A DNA stretch of 64,000 bases, from NCBI GenBank assembly GCA_949987565.1, contig OX465107.1:14009051-14073050 (forward strand), in the 5' to 3' direction. How positions within the stretch are numbered: position 1 is the stretch's first letter; the number at the start of each line of letters is the position of its first letter. Shown piece by piece: positions 23,353 through 37,000 of this stretch. Below the pieces are notes generated by a model that made no database searches, was not told the origin of the DNA, and was given only the letters and a program-made list of their open reading frames with translations. This DNA comes from Luidia sarsii. Lineage: Eukaryota > Echinodermata > Asteroidea > Paxillosida > Luidiidae. The translations under genes and the position numbers were made by a program.

Positions 23353-26316
23353 ATGTCCGATTTCAGATTTCGTAATACTGGTCGATTGCCCGTTCCAAGG
23401 CCTCACCGCAGACCAAGTTTCACATTTTTCATAATAAATTTGAAGGAGATATTAACTGGCAAAATTTGTTTTTCCTTCCAGATTATCTCCGCCGACTGTT
23501 ACGCGATCCTGCCCATACAACACAAGCTTCCTCGCTGATTAAAGTAAGTTCTCTTTGCATGATAATAATTTCATCATCAAATGTCCGATTTCAGATTTCT
23601 TATTACTGGTCGATTGCCCTTTCCAAGGCCTCACAGCAGAAAAAGTTTCATCTTTTTCATAATGAAATTGAAGGAGATATTAACTCGCAAAGTCTGTTTT
23701 TCTTTTCAGATTCTCTCCGCCGACTGTAATTTGCTACTGCCCATACAACACAAGCTGCCTCGCTGATTAAAGTAAGTTCTCATTGCATGATGATAGTTTT
23801 ATCATCAAATGTCCGATTTCAGATTTCTTAATACTGGTCGATTGCCCGTTCCAAGGGCTCACCGCAGACCAAGTTTCACCTTTTTCATATTAAATTTGAA
23901 GGAGATATTAACTGGGAAAGTTTGTTTTTCCTTCCAGATTATCTCCGCCGACTGTTACGCGATCCTGCCCATACAACACAAGCTTCCTCGCTGATTAAAG
24001 TATGTTCTCTTTGCATGATGATAATTTCATCATCAAATGTCCGATTTCAGATTTCTTAATACTGGTCGATTGCCCGTTCCAAGGCCTCACAGCAGAAAAA
24101 GTTTCATCTTTTTCATAATAAAATTGAAGGAGATATTATCTCGCAAAGTCTGTTTTTCTTTTCAGATTCTCTCCGCCGACTGTAATTTGCTACTGACCAT
24201 ACAACACAAGCTGCCTCGCTGATTAAAGTAAGTTCTCATTGCATGATGATAGTTTTATCATCAAATGTCCGATTGCAGATTTCTTAATACTGGTCGATTG
24301 CCCGTTCCAAGGCCTCACCGCAGACCAAGTTTCATCTTTTTCATATTAATTTTGAAGGAGATATTAACTGGCAAAGTTTGTTTTTCCTTCCAGATTATCT
24401 CCGCCGACTGTTATGCGATCCTGCCCATACAGCACAAGCTGCCTCGCTGATTAAAGTAAGTTCTCATTGCATGATGATAGTTTTATCATCAAATGTCCGA
24501 TTGCAGATTTCTTAATACTGGTCGATTGCCCGTTCCAAGGCCTCACCGCAGACCAAGTTTCATCTTTTTCATATTAATTTTGAAGGAGATATTAACTGGC
24601 AAAGTTTGTTTTTCCTTCCAGATTATCTCCGCCGACTGTTATGCGATCCTGCCCATACAACACGAGCTTCCTCGCTGATTAAAGTAAGTTCTCTTTGCAT
24701 GATGATAATTTCATTATCAAATGTCCGATTTCAGATTTCTTAATACTGGTCGATTGCCCGTTCCAAGGCCTCACCGCAGAAAAAGTTTCAGCTTTTTCAT
24801 AATAAAATTAATGGAGATATTAACTCGCAAAGTCTGTTTTTCTTTTCAGATTCTCTCCGCCGTGTGTAATTTGCTACTGCCCATACAACACAAGCTGCCT
24901 CGCTGATTAAAGTAAGTTCTCATTGCATGATGATAGTTTTATCATCAAATGTCCGATTTCAGATTTCTTAATACTGGTCGATTGCCCGTTCCAAGGCCTC
25001 ACCGCAGACCAAGTTTCACCTTTTTCATATTAAATTTGAAGGAGATATTAACTGGCAAAGTTTGTTTTTCCTTCCAGATTATCTCCGCCGACTGTTACGC
25101 GATCCTGCCCATACAACACAAGCTTTCTCGCTGATTAAAGTATGTTCTCTTTGCATGATGATAATTTCATCATCAAATGTCCGATTTCAGATTTCTTATT
25201 ACTGGTCAATTGCCCGTTCCAAAGCCTCACAGCAGAAACAGTTTCAGCTTTTTCATAATAAAATTGAAGGAGATATTATCTCGCAAAGTCTGTTTTTCTT
25301 TTCAGATTCTCTCCGCCGACTGTAATTTGCTACTGACCATACAACACAAGCTGCCTCGCTGATTAAAGTAAGTTCTCATTGCATGATGATAGTTTCATCA
25401 TCAAATATCCGATTTCAGATTTCTTAATACTGGTCGATTGCCCGTTCCAAGGCCTCACAGCAGAAAAAGTTTCATCTTTTTCATAATAAAATTGAAGGAG
25501 ATATTATCTCGCAAAGTCTGTTTTTCTTTTCAGATTCTCTCCGCCGACTGTAATTTGCTACTGACCATACAACACAAGCTGCCTCGCTGATTAAAGTAAG
25601 TTCTCATTGCATGATGATAGTTTTATCATCAAATGTCCGATTTCAGATTTCTTAATACTGGTCGATTGCCCGTTCCAAGGCCTCACCGCAGACCAAGTTT
25701 CATCTTTTTCATATTAAATTTGAAGGAGATATTAACTGGCAAAGTTTGTTTTTCCTTCCAGATTATCTCCGCCGACTGTTATGCGATCCTGCCCATACAA
25801 CACAAGCTGCCTCGCTGATTAAAGTAAGTTCTCATTGCATGATGATAGTTTTATCATCAAATGTCCGATTGCAGATTTCTTAATACTGGTCGATTGCCCG
25901 TTCCAAGGCCTCACCGCAGACCAAGTTTCATCTTTTTCATGTTAAATTTGAAGGAGATATTAACTGGCAAAATTTGTTTTTCCTTCCAGATTATCTCCGC
26001 CGACTGTTACGCGATCCTGCCCATACAACACAAGCTTCCTCGCTGATTAAAGTGAGTTCTCTTTGCATGATAATAATTTCATCATCAAATGTCCGATTTC
26101 AGATTTCTTCAAACGGGTCGATTGCCCTTTTCAAGGCCTCACAGCAGAAAAAGTTTCAGTTTTTTCATGATAAAATTAATGGAGATATTAACTCGCAAAG
26201 TCTGTTTTTCTTTTCAGATTCTCTCCGCCGTGTGTAATTTGCTACTGCCCATACAACACAAGCTGCCTCGCTGATTAAAGTAAGTTCTCATTGCATGATG
26301 ATAGTTTTATCATCAA
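23353..26316 (+). repeat. 13-unit higher-order repeat, copy 2 (2,964 bp)
   Basis: Same unit order and markers as the preceding 2,964 bp, including the A/B mosaic unit near 24770, the GTGAGT donor near 26052 and CAAACGGGTC near 26112. Only scattered substitutions separate the copies, such as CCAAAGCCTC near 25220 and CCCTTTTCAAGG near 26126. Confidence 0.85.
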
Positions 26317-27684
26317 ATGTCCGATTGCAGATTTCTTAATACTGGTCGATTGCCCGTTCCAAGGCCTCACCGCAGACCAAGTTTCACCTTTTTCATATCA
26401 AATTTGAAGGAGTTATTAACTGGGAAAGTTTGTTTTTCCTTCCAGATTATCTCCGCCGACTGTTACGCGATCCTGCCCATACAACACAAGCTTCCTCGCT
26501 GATTAAAGTATGTTCTCTTTGCATGATGATAATTTCATCATCAAATGTCCGATTTCAGATTTCTTAATACTGGTCGATTGCCCGTTCCAAGGCCTCACAG
26601 CAGAAAAAGTTTCATCTTTTTCATAATAGAATTGAAGGAGATATTATCTCGCAAAGTCTGTTTTTCTTTTCAGATTCTCTCCGCCGACTGTAATTTGCTA
26701 CTGACCATACAACACAAGCTGCCTCGCTGATTAAAGTAAGTTCTCATTGCATGATGATAGTTTTATCATCAAATGTCTAATTTCAGATTTCTTAATACTG
26801 GTCGATTGCCCGTTCCAAGGCCTCACCGCAGACCAAGTTTCATCTTTTTCATATTAAATTTGAAGGAGATATTAACTGGCAAAATTTGTTTTTCCTTCCA
26901 GATTATCTCCGCCGACTGTTACGCGATCCTGCCCATACAACACAAGCTTCCTCGCTGATTAAAGTAAGTTCTCTTTGCATGATAATAATTTCATCATCAA
27001 ATGTCCGATTTCAGATTTCTTCAAACTGGTCGATTGCCCTTTCCAAGGCCTCACAGCAGAAAAAGTTTCAGTTTTTTCATGATAAAATTAATGGAGATAT
27101 TAACTCGCAAAGTCTGTTTTTCTTTTCAGATTCTCTCCGCCGTGTGTAATTTGCTACTGCCCATACAACACAAGCTGCCTCGCTGATTAAAGTAAGTTCT
27201 TATTGCCTGATGATAGTTTTATCATCAAATGTCCGATTTCAGATTTCTTAATACTGGTCGATTGCCCGTTCCAAGGCCTCACCGCAGACCAAGTTTCACG
27301 TTTTTCATATTAAATTTGAAGGAGATATTAACTGGCAAAGTTTGTTTTTCCTTCCAGATTATCTCCGCCGACTGTTACGCGATCCTGCCCATACAACACA
27401 AGCTTTCTCGCTGATTAAAGTATGTTCTCTTTGCATGATGATAATTTCATCATCAAATGTCCGATTTCAGATTTCTTCAAACTGGTCGATTGCCCTTTCC
27501 AAGGCCTCACAGCAGAAAAGGTTTCAGTTTTTTCATGATAAAATTATGGGAGATATTAACTCGCAAAGTCTGTTTTTCTTTTCAGATTCTCTCCGCCGTG
27601 TGTAATTTGCTACTGCCCATACAACACAAGCTGCCTCGCTGGTTAAAGTAAGTTCTCATTGCATGATGATAGTTTTATCATCAA
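26317..27684 (+). repeat. Six-unit transition between higher-order families
   Basis: These units do not continue the 13-mer. They carry markers TCATATCAAATTTGAAGGAGTTATT (split here as TCATATCAAATTTG and GGAGTTATT), ATAGAATTGAAGG, CAAATGTCTAATTTC and AAATTATGGGAG. The first two markers recur near 39.16-39.40 kb and the last near 45.78, 46.92 and 47.83 kb, so pieces of this stretch were copied to several places. Confidence 0.7.
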
Positions 27685-30600
27685 ATGTCCGATTTCAGAT
27701 TTCTTAATACTTGTCGATTGCCCGTTCCAAGGCCTCACCGCAGACCAAGTTTCACCTTTTTCATATTAAATTTGAAGGAGATATTAACTGGCAAAGTTTG
27801 TTTTTCCTTCCAGATTATCTCCGCCGACTGTTATGCGATCCTGCATATACAACACAAGCTTCCTCGCTGATTAAAGTAAGTTCTCTTTGCATGATGATAA
27901 TTTCATCATCAAATGTCCGATTTCAGATTTCTTGAAACTGGTCGATTGCCCTTTCCAAGGCCTCACAGCAGAAAAAGTTTCAGCTTTTTCATAATAAAAT
28001 TAATGGAGATATTAACTCGCAAAGTCTGTTTTTCTTTTCAGATTCTCTCCGCCGTGTGTAATTTGCTACTGCCCATACAACACAAGCTGCCTCGCTGATT
28101 AAAGTAAGTTCTCATTGCATGATGATAGTTCTATTATCAAATGTCCGATTTCAGATTTCTTAATACTGGTCGATTGCCCGTTCCAAGGCCTCACCGCAAA
28201 TCAAGTTTCACCTTTTTCATATTAAATTTGAAGGAGATATTAACTGGCAAAAGTTTGTTTTTCCTTCCAGATTATCTCCGCCGACTGTTATGCGATCCTG
28301 CCCATACAACACAAGCTGCCTCGCTGATTAAAGTAAGTTCTCATTGCATGATGATAGTTTTATCATCAAATGTCCGATTTCAGATTTCTTAATACTGGTC
28401 GATTGCCCGTTCCAAGGCCTCACCGCACACCAAGTTTCATCTTTTTCATATTAAATTTGAAGGAGATATTAACTGGCAAAGTTTGTTTTTCCTTCCAGAT
28501 TATCTCCGCCGACTGTTATGCGATCCTGCATATACAACACAAGCTTCCTCGCTGATTAAAGTAAGTTCTCTTTGCATGATGATAATTTCATCATCAAATG
28601 TCCGATTTCAGATTTCTTGAAACTGGTCGATTGCCCTTTCCAAGGCCTCACAGCAGAAAAGTTTCAGCTTTTTCATAATAAAATTAATGGAGATATTAAC
28701 TCGCAAAGTCTGTTTTTCTTTTCAGATTCTCTCCGCCGACTGTAATTTGCTACTGACCATACAACACAAGCTGCCTCGCTGATTAAAGTAAGTTCTCATT
28801 GCATGATGATAGTTTTATTATCAAATGTCCGATTTCAGATTTCTTAATACTGGTCGATTGCCCGTTCCAAGGCCTCACCGCAAACCAAGTTTCACCTTTT
28901 TCATATTAAATTTGAAGGAGATATTAACTGGCAAAGTTTGTTTTTCCTTCCAGATTATCTCCGCCGACTGTTATGCGATCCTGCCCATACAACACAAGCT
29001 GCCTCGCTGATTAAAGTAAGTTCTCATTGCATGATGATAGTTTTATCATCAAATGTCCGATTTCAGATTTCTTAATACTGGTCGATTGCCCGTTCCAAGG
29101 CCTCACCGCACACCAAGTTTCATCTTTTTCATATTAAATTTGAAGGAGATATTAACTGGCAAAGTTTGTTTTTCCTTCCAGATTATCTCCGCCGACTGTT
29201 ATGCGATCCTGCATATACAACACAAGCTTCCTCGCTGATTAAAGTAAGTTCTCTTTGCATGATGATAATTTCATCATCAAATGTCCGATTTCAGATTTCT
29301 TGAAACTGGTCGATTGCCCTTTCCAAGGCCTCACAGCAGAAAAAGTTTCAGCTTTTTCATAATAAAATTAATGGAGATATTAACTCGCAAAGTCTGTTTT
29401 TCTTTTCAGATTCTCTCCGCCGTGTGTAATTTGCTACTGCCCATACAACACAAGCTGCCTCGCTGATTAAAGTAAGTTCTCATTGCATGATGATAGTTTT
29501 ATCATCAAATGTCCGATTTCAGATTTCTTAATACTGGTCGATTGCCCGTTCCAAGGCCTCACCGCAGACCAAGTTTCACGTTTTTCATATTAAATTTGAA
29601 GGAGATATTAACTGGCAAAGTTTGTTTTTCCTTCCAGATTATCTCCGCCGACTGTTACGCGATCCTGCCCATACAACACAAGCTTCCTCGCTGATTAAAG
29701 TAAGTTCTCTTTGCATGATGATAATTTCATCATCAAATGTCCGATTTCAGATTTCTTAATACTGGTCGATTGCCCGTTCCAAGGCCTCACAAAAGAAAAA
29801 GTTTCAGCTTTTTCATAATAAATTTGAAGGAGATATTAACTAGCAAAGTTTGTTTTTCCTTCCAGATTATCTCCGCCGACTGTTATGCGATCCTGCCCAT
29901 ACAACACAAGCTGCCTCGCTGATTAAAGTAAGTTCTCATTGCATGATGATAGTTTTATCATCAAATGTCCGATTTCAGATTTCTTAATACTGGTCGATTG
30001 CCCGTTCCAAGGCCTCACCGCAGACCAAGTTTCACGTTTTTCATATTAAATTTGAAGGAGATATTAACTGGCAAAGTTTGTTTTTCCTTCCAGATTATCT
30101 CCGCCGACTGTTACGCGATCCTGCCCATACAACACAAGCTTCCTCGCTGATTAAAGTAAGTTCTCTTTGCATGATGATAATTTCATCATCAAATGTCCGA
30201 TTTCAGATTTCTTAATACTGGTCGATTGCCCGTTCCAAGGCCTCACCGCAGACCAAGTTTCACGTTTTTCATATTAAATTTGAAGGAGATATTAACTGGC
30301 AAAGTTTGTTTTTCCTTCCAGATTATCTCCGCCGACTGTTACGCGATCCTGCCCATACAACACAAGCTTTCTCGCTGATTAAAGTATGTTCTCTTTGCAT
30401 GATGATAATTTCATCATCAAATGTCCGATTTCAGATTTATTCAAACTGGTCGATTGCCCTTTCCAAGGCCTCACAGCAGAAAAAGTTTCAGTTTTTTCAT
30501 GATAAAATTGAAGGAGATATTAACTCGCAAAGTCTGTTTTTCTTTTCAGATTCTCTCCGCCGTGTGTAATTTGCTACTGCCCATACAACACAAGCTGCCT

Positions 30601-33600
30601 CGCTGATTAAAGTAAGTTCTTATTGCATGATGATAGTTTTATTATCAAATGTCCGATTTCAGATTTCTTAATACTGGTCGATTGCCTGTTCCAAGGCCTC
30701 ACCGCAGACCAAGTTTCACTTTTTTCATATTAAATTTGAAGGAGATATTAACTGGCAAAGTTTGTTTTTCCTTCCAGATTATCTCCGCCGACTGTTACGC
30801 GATCCTGCCCATACAACACAAGCTTCCTCGCTGATTAAAGTAAGTTCTCTTTGCATGATGATAATTTCATCATCAAATGTCCGATTTCAGATTTCTTGAA
30901 ACTGGTCGATTGCCCTTTCCAAGGCCTCACAGCAGAAAAGTTTCAGCTTTTTTATAATAAAATTAATGGAGATATTAACTCGCAAAGTCTGTTTTTCTTT
31001 TCAGATTCTCTCCGCCGACTGTAATTTGCTACTGACCATACAACACAAGCTGCCTCGCTGATTAAAGTAAGTTCTCATTGCATGATGATAATTTCATCAT
31101 CAAATGTCCGATTTCAGATTTATTCAAACTGGTCGATTGCCCTTTCCAAGGCCTCACAGCAGAAAAAGTTTCAGTTTTTTCATGATAAAATTGAAGGAGA
31201 TATTAACTCGCAAAGTCTGTTTTTCTTTTCAGATTCTCTCCGCCGTGTGTAATTTGCTACTGCCCATACAACACAAGCTGCCTCGCTTATTAAAGTAAGT
31301 TCTCATTGCATGATGATAGTTTTATTATCAAATGTCCGATTTCAGATTTCTTAATACTGGTCGATTGCCCGTTCCAAGGCCTCACCGCAGACCAAGTTTC
31401 ACCTTTTTCATATTAAATTTGAAGGAGATATTAACTGGCAAAGTTTGTTTTTCCTTCCAGATTATCTCCGCCGACTGTTACGCGATCCTGCCCATACAAC
31501 ACATGCTTCCTCGCTGATTAAAGTAAGTTCTCTTTGCATGATGATAATTTCATCATCAAATGTCCGATTTCAGATTTCTTGAAACTGGTCGATTGCCCTT
31601 TCCAAGGCCTCACAGCAGAAAAAGTTTCAGTTTTTTCATAATAAAATTAATGGAGATATTAACTCGCAAAGTCTGTTTTTCTTTTCAGATTCTCTCCGCC
31701 GTGTGTAATTTGCTACTGCCCATACAACACAAGCTGCCTCGCTGATTAAAGTAAGTTCTCATTGCATGATGATAGTTTTATCATCAAATGTCCGATTTCA
31801 GATTTCTTAATACTGGTCGATTGCCCGTTCCAAGGCCTCACCGCAGACCAAGTTTCACGTTTTTCATATTAAATTTGAAGGAGATATTAACTGGCAAAGT
31901 TTGTTTTTCCTTCCAGATTATCTCCGCCGACTGTTACGCGATCCTGCCCATACAACACAAGCTTCCTCGCTGATTAAAGTAAGTTCTCTTTGCATGATGA
32001 TAATTTCATCATCAAATGTCCGATTTCAGATTTCTTAATACTGGTCGATTGCCCGTTCCAAGGCCTCACCGCAGACCAAGTTTCACGTTTTACATATTAA
32101 ATTTGAAGGAGATATTAACTGGCAAAGTTTGTTTTTCCTTCCAGATTATCTCCGCCGACTGTTACGCGATCCTGCCCATACAACACAAGCTTTCTCGCTG
32201 ATTAAAGTATGTTCTCTTTGCATGATGATAATTTCATCATCAAATGTCCGATTTCAGATTTATTCAAACTGGTCGATTGCCCTTTCCAAGGCCTCACAGC
32301 AGAAAAAGTTTCAGTTTTTTCATGATAAAATTGAAGGAGATATTAACTCGCAAAGTCTGTTTTTCTTTTCAGATTCTCTCCGCCGTGTGTAATTTGCTAC
32401 TGCCCATACAACACAAGCTGCCTCGCTGATTAAAGTAAGTTCTTATTGCATGATGATAGTTTTATTATCAAATGTCCGATTTCAGATTTCTTAATACTGG
32501 TCGATTGCCTGTTCCAAGGCCTCACCGCAGACCAAGTTTCACTTTTTTCATATTAAATTTGAAGGAGATATTAACTGGCAAAGTTTGTTTTTCCTTCCAG
32601 ATTATCTCCGCCGACTGTTACGCGATCCTGCCCATACAACACAAGCTTCCTCGCTGATTAAAGTAAGTTCTCTTTGCATGATGATAATTTCATCATCAAA
32701 TGTCCGATTTCAGATTTCTTGAAACTGGTCGATTGCCCTTTCCAAGGCCTCACAGCAGAAAAGTTTCAGCTTTTTTATAATAAAATTAATGGAGATATTA
32801 ACTCGCAAAGTCTGTTTTTCTTTTCAGATTCTCTCCGCCGACTGTAATTTGCTACTGACCATACAACACAAGCTGCCTCGCTGATTAAAGTAAGTTCTCA
32901 TTGCATGATGATAATTTCATCATCAAATGTCCGATTTCAGATTTATTCAAACTGGTCGATTGCCCTTTCCAAGGCCTCACAGCAGAAAAAGTTTCAGTTT
33001 TTTCATGATAAAATTGAAGGAGATATTAACTCGCAAAGTCTGTTTTTCTTTTCAGATTCTCTCCGCCGTGTGTAATTTGCTACTGCCCATACAACACAAG
33101 CTGCCTCGCTTATTAAAGTAAGTTCTCATTGCATGATGATAGTTTTATTATCAAATGTCCGATTTCAGATTTCTTAATACTGGTCGATTGCCCGTTCCAA
33201 GGCCTCACCGCAGACCAAGTTTCACCTTTTTCATATTAAATTTGAAGGAGATATTAACTGGCAAAGTTTGTTTTTCCTTCCAGATTATCTCCGCCGACTG
33301 TTACGCGATCCTGCCCATACAACACAAGCTTCCTCGCTGATTAAAGTAAGTTCTCTTTGCATGATGATAATTTCATCATCAAATGTCCGATTTCAGATTT
33401 CTTGAAACTGGTCGATTGCCCTTTCCAAGGCCTCACAGCAGAAAAGTTTCAGCTTTTTTATAATAAAATTAATGGAGATATTAACTCGCAAAGTCTGTTT
33501 TTCTTTTCAGATTCTCTCCGCCGACTGTAATTTGCTACTGACCATACAACACAAGCTGCCTCGCTGATTAAAGTAAGTTCTCATTGCATGATGATAGTTT

Positions 33601-34050
33601 TATCATCAAATGTCCGATTTCAGATTTCTTGAAACTGGTCGATTGCCCTTTCCAAGGCCTCAAAGCAGAAAAGTTTCAGCTTTTTCATAATAAAATTGAT
33701 GGAGATATTAACTCGCAAAGTCTGTTTTTCTTTTCAGATTCTCTCCGCCGTGTGTAATTTGCTACTTCCCATACAACACAAGCTGCCTCGCTGATTAAAG
33801 TAAGTTCTCATTGCATGATGATAGTTTTATCATCAAATGTCCGATTTCAGATTTCTTAATACTGGTCGATTGCCCGTTCCAAGGCCTCACCGCACACCAA
33901 GTTTCATCTTTTTCATATTAAATTTGAAGGAGATATTAACTGGCAAAGTTTGTTTTTCCTTCCAGATTATCTCCGCCGACTGTTATGCGATCCTGCATAT
34001 ACAACACAAGCTTCCTCGCTGATTAAAGTAAGTTCTCTTTGCATGATAAT
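27685..34050 (+). repeat. Large duplicated block, copy 1
   Basis: Twenty-seven to twenty-eight units that recur at 39537-44530. Offsets are 11,852 then 11,851 bp and finally 10,484 bp, because this copy has six more units (1,367 bp) near its end. Markers are ACTTGTCG at 27710, TGCATATACAAC, CACCGCACACC, CACCGCAAATC, CACAAAAGAAAAAG and the one-base-short CAGCAGAAAAGTTTC units (28660, 30937, 32757, 33440, 33668). Within it 30193-32015 and 32016-33838 are an 8-unit tandem duplication (1,823 bp). Confidence 0.82.
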
Positions 34051-37000
34051 AATTTCATCATCAAATGTCCGATTTCAGATTTCTTATTACTGGTCGATTG
34101 CCCTTTCCAAGGCCTCACAGCAGAAAAAGTTTCATCTTTTTCATAATGAAATTGAAGGAGATATTAACTCGCAAAGTCTGTTTTTCTTTTCAGATTCTCT
34201 CCGCCGACTGTAATTTGCTACTGCCCATACAACACAAGCTGCCTCGCTGATTAAAGTAAGTTCTCATTGCATGATGATAGTTTTATCATCAAATGTCCGA
34301 TTTCAGATTTCTTAATACTGGTCGATTGCCCGTTCCAAGGGCTCACCGCAGACCAAGTTTCACCTTTTTCATATTGAATTTGAAGGAGATATTAACTGGG
34401 AAAGTTTGTTTTTCCTTCCAGATTATCTCCGCCGACTGTTACGCGATCCTGCCCATACAACACAAGCTTCCTCGCTGATTAAAGTATGTTCTCTTTGCAT
34501 GATGATAATTTCATCATCAAATGTCCGATTTCAGATTTCTTAATACTGGTCGATTGCCCGTTCCAAGGCCTCACAGCAGAAAAAGTTTCATCTTTTTCAT
34601 AATAAAATTGAAGGAGATATTATCTCGCAAAGTCTGTTTTTCTTTTCAGATTCTCTCCGCCGACTGTAATTTGCTACTGACCATACAACACAAGCTGCCT
34701 CGCTGATTAAAGTAAGTTCTCATTGCATGATGATAGTTTTATCATCAAATGTCCGATTTCAGATTTCTTAATACTGGTCGATTGCCCGTTCCAAGGCCTC
34801 ACCGCAGACCAAGTTTCATCTTTTTCATATTAAATTTGAAGGAGATATTAACTGGCAAAGTTTGTTTTTCCTTCCAGATTATCTCCGCCGACTGTTATGC
34901 GATCCTGCCCATACAGCACAAGCTGCCTCGCTGATTAAAGTAAGTTCTCATTGCATGATGATAGTTTTATCATCAAATGTCCGATTGCAGATTTCTTAAT
35001 ACTGGTCGATTGCCCGTTCCAAGGCCTCACCGCAGACCAAGTTTCATCTTTTTCATATTAATTTTGAAGGAGATATTAACTGGCAAAGTTTGTTTTTCCT
35101 TCCAGATTATCTCCGCCGACTGTTATGCGATCCTGCCCATACAGCACAAGCTGCCTCGCTGATTAAAGTAAGTTCTCATTGCATGATGATAGTTTTATCA
35201 TCAAATGTCCGATTGCAGATTTCTTAATACTGGTCGATTGCCCGTTCCAAGGCCTCACCGCAGACCAAGTTTCATCTTTTTCATATTAATTTTGAAGGAG
35301 ATATTAACTGGCAAAGTTTGTTTTTCCTTCCAGATTATCTCCGCCGACTGTTATGCGATCCTGCCCATACAACACGAGCTTCCTCGCTGATTAAAGTAAG
35401 TTCTCTTTGCATGATGATAATTTCATTATCAAATGTCCGATTTCAGATTTCTTAATACTGGTCGATTGCCCGTTCCAAGGCCTCACCGCAGACCAAGTTT
35501 CATCTTTTTCATATTAAATTTGAAGGAGATATTAACTGGCAAAATTTGTTTTTCCTTCCAGATTATCTCCGCCGACTGTTACGCGATCCTGCCCATACAA
35601 CACAAGCTTCCTCGCTGATTAAAGTAAGTTCTCTTTGCATGATAATAATTTCATCATCAAATGTCCGATTTCAGATTTCTTCAAACTGGTCGATTGCCCT
35701 TTCCAAGGCCTCACAGCAGAAAAAGTTTCAGCTTTTTCATAATAAAATTAATGGAGATATTAACTCGCAAAGTCTGTTTTTCTTTTCAGATTCTCTCCGC
35801 CGTGTGTAATTTGCTACTGCCCATACAACACAAGCTGCCTCGCTGATTAAAGTAAGTTCTCATTGCATGATGATAGTTTTATCATCAAATGTCTGATTTC
35901 AGATTTCTTAATACTGGTCGATTGCCCGTTCCAAGGCCTCACCGCAGACCAAGTTTCACCTTTTTCATATTAAATTTGAAGGAGATATTAACTGGCAAAG
36001 TTTGTTTTTCCTTCCAGATTATCTCCGGCGACTGTTACGCGATCCTGCCCATACAACACAAGCTTTCTCGCTGATTAAAGTATGTTCTCTTTGCATGATG
36101 ATAATTTCATCATCAAATGTCCGATTTCAGATTTCTTATTACTGGTCGATTGCCCGTTCCAAGGCCTCACAGCAGAAACAGTTTCAGCTTTTTCATAATA
36201 AAATTGAAGGAGATATTATCTCGCAAAGTCTGTTTTTCTTTTCAGATTCTCTCCGCCGACTGTAATTTGCTACTGACCATACAACACAAGCTGCCTCGCT
36301 GATTAAAGTAAGTTCTCATTGCATGATGATAGTTTCATCATCAAATATCCGATTTCAGATTTCTTAATACTGGTCGATTGCCCGTTCCAAGGCCTCACAG
36401 CAGAAAAAGTTTCATCTTTTTCATAATAAAATTGAAGGAGATATTATCTCGCAAAGTCTGTTTTTCTTTTCAGATTCTCTCCGCCGACTGTAATTTGCTA
36501 CTGACCATACAACACAAGCTGCCTCGCTGATTAAAGTAAGTTCTCATTGCATGATGATAGTTTTATCATCAAATGTCCGATTTCAGATTTCTTAATACTG
36601 GTCGATTGCCCGTTCCAAGGCCTCACCGCAGACCAAGTTTCATCTTTTTCATATTAAATTTGAAGGAGATATTAACTGGCAAAGTTTGTTTTTCCTTCCA
36701 GATTATCTCCGCCGACTGTTATGCGATCCTGCCCATACAACACAAGCTGCCTCGCTGATTAAAGTAAGTTCTCATTGCATGATGATAGTTTTATCATCAA
36801 ATGTCCGATTGCAGATTTCTTAATACTGGTCGATTGCCCGTTCCAAGGCCTCACCGCAGACCAAGTTTCATCTTTTTCATGTTAATTTTGAAGGAGATAT
36901 TAACTGGCAAAGTTTGTTTTTCCTTCCAGATTATCTCCGCCGACTGTTATGCGATCCTGCCCATACAGCACAAGCTGCCTCGCTGATTAAAGTAAGTTCT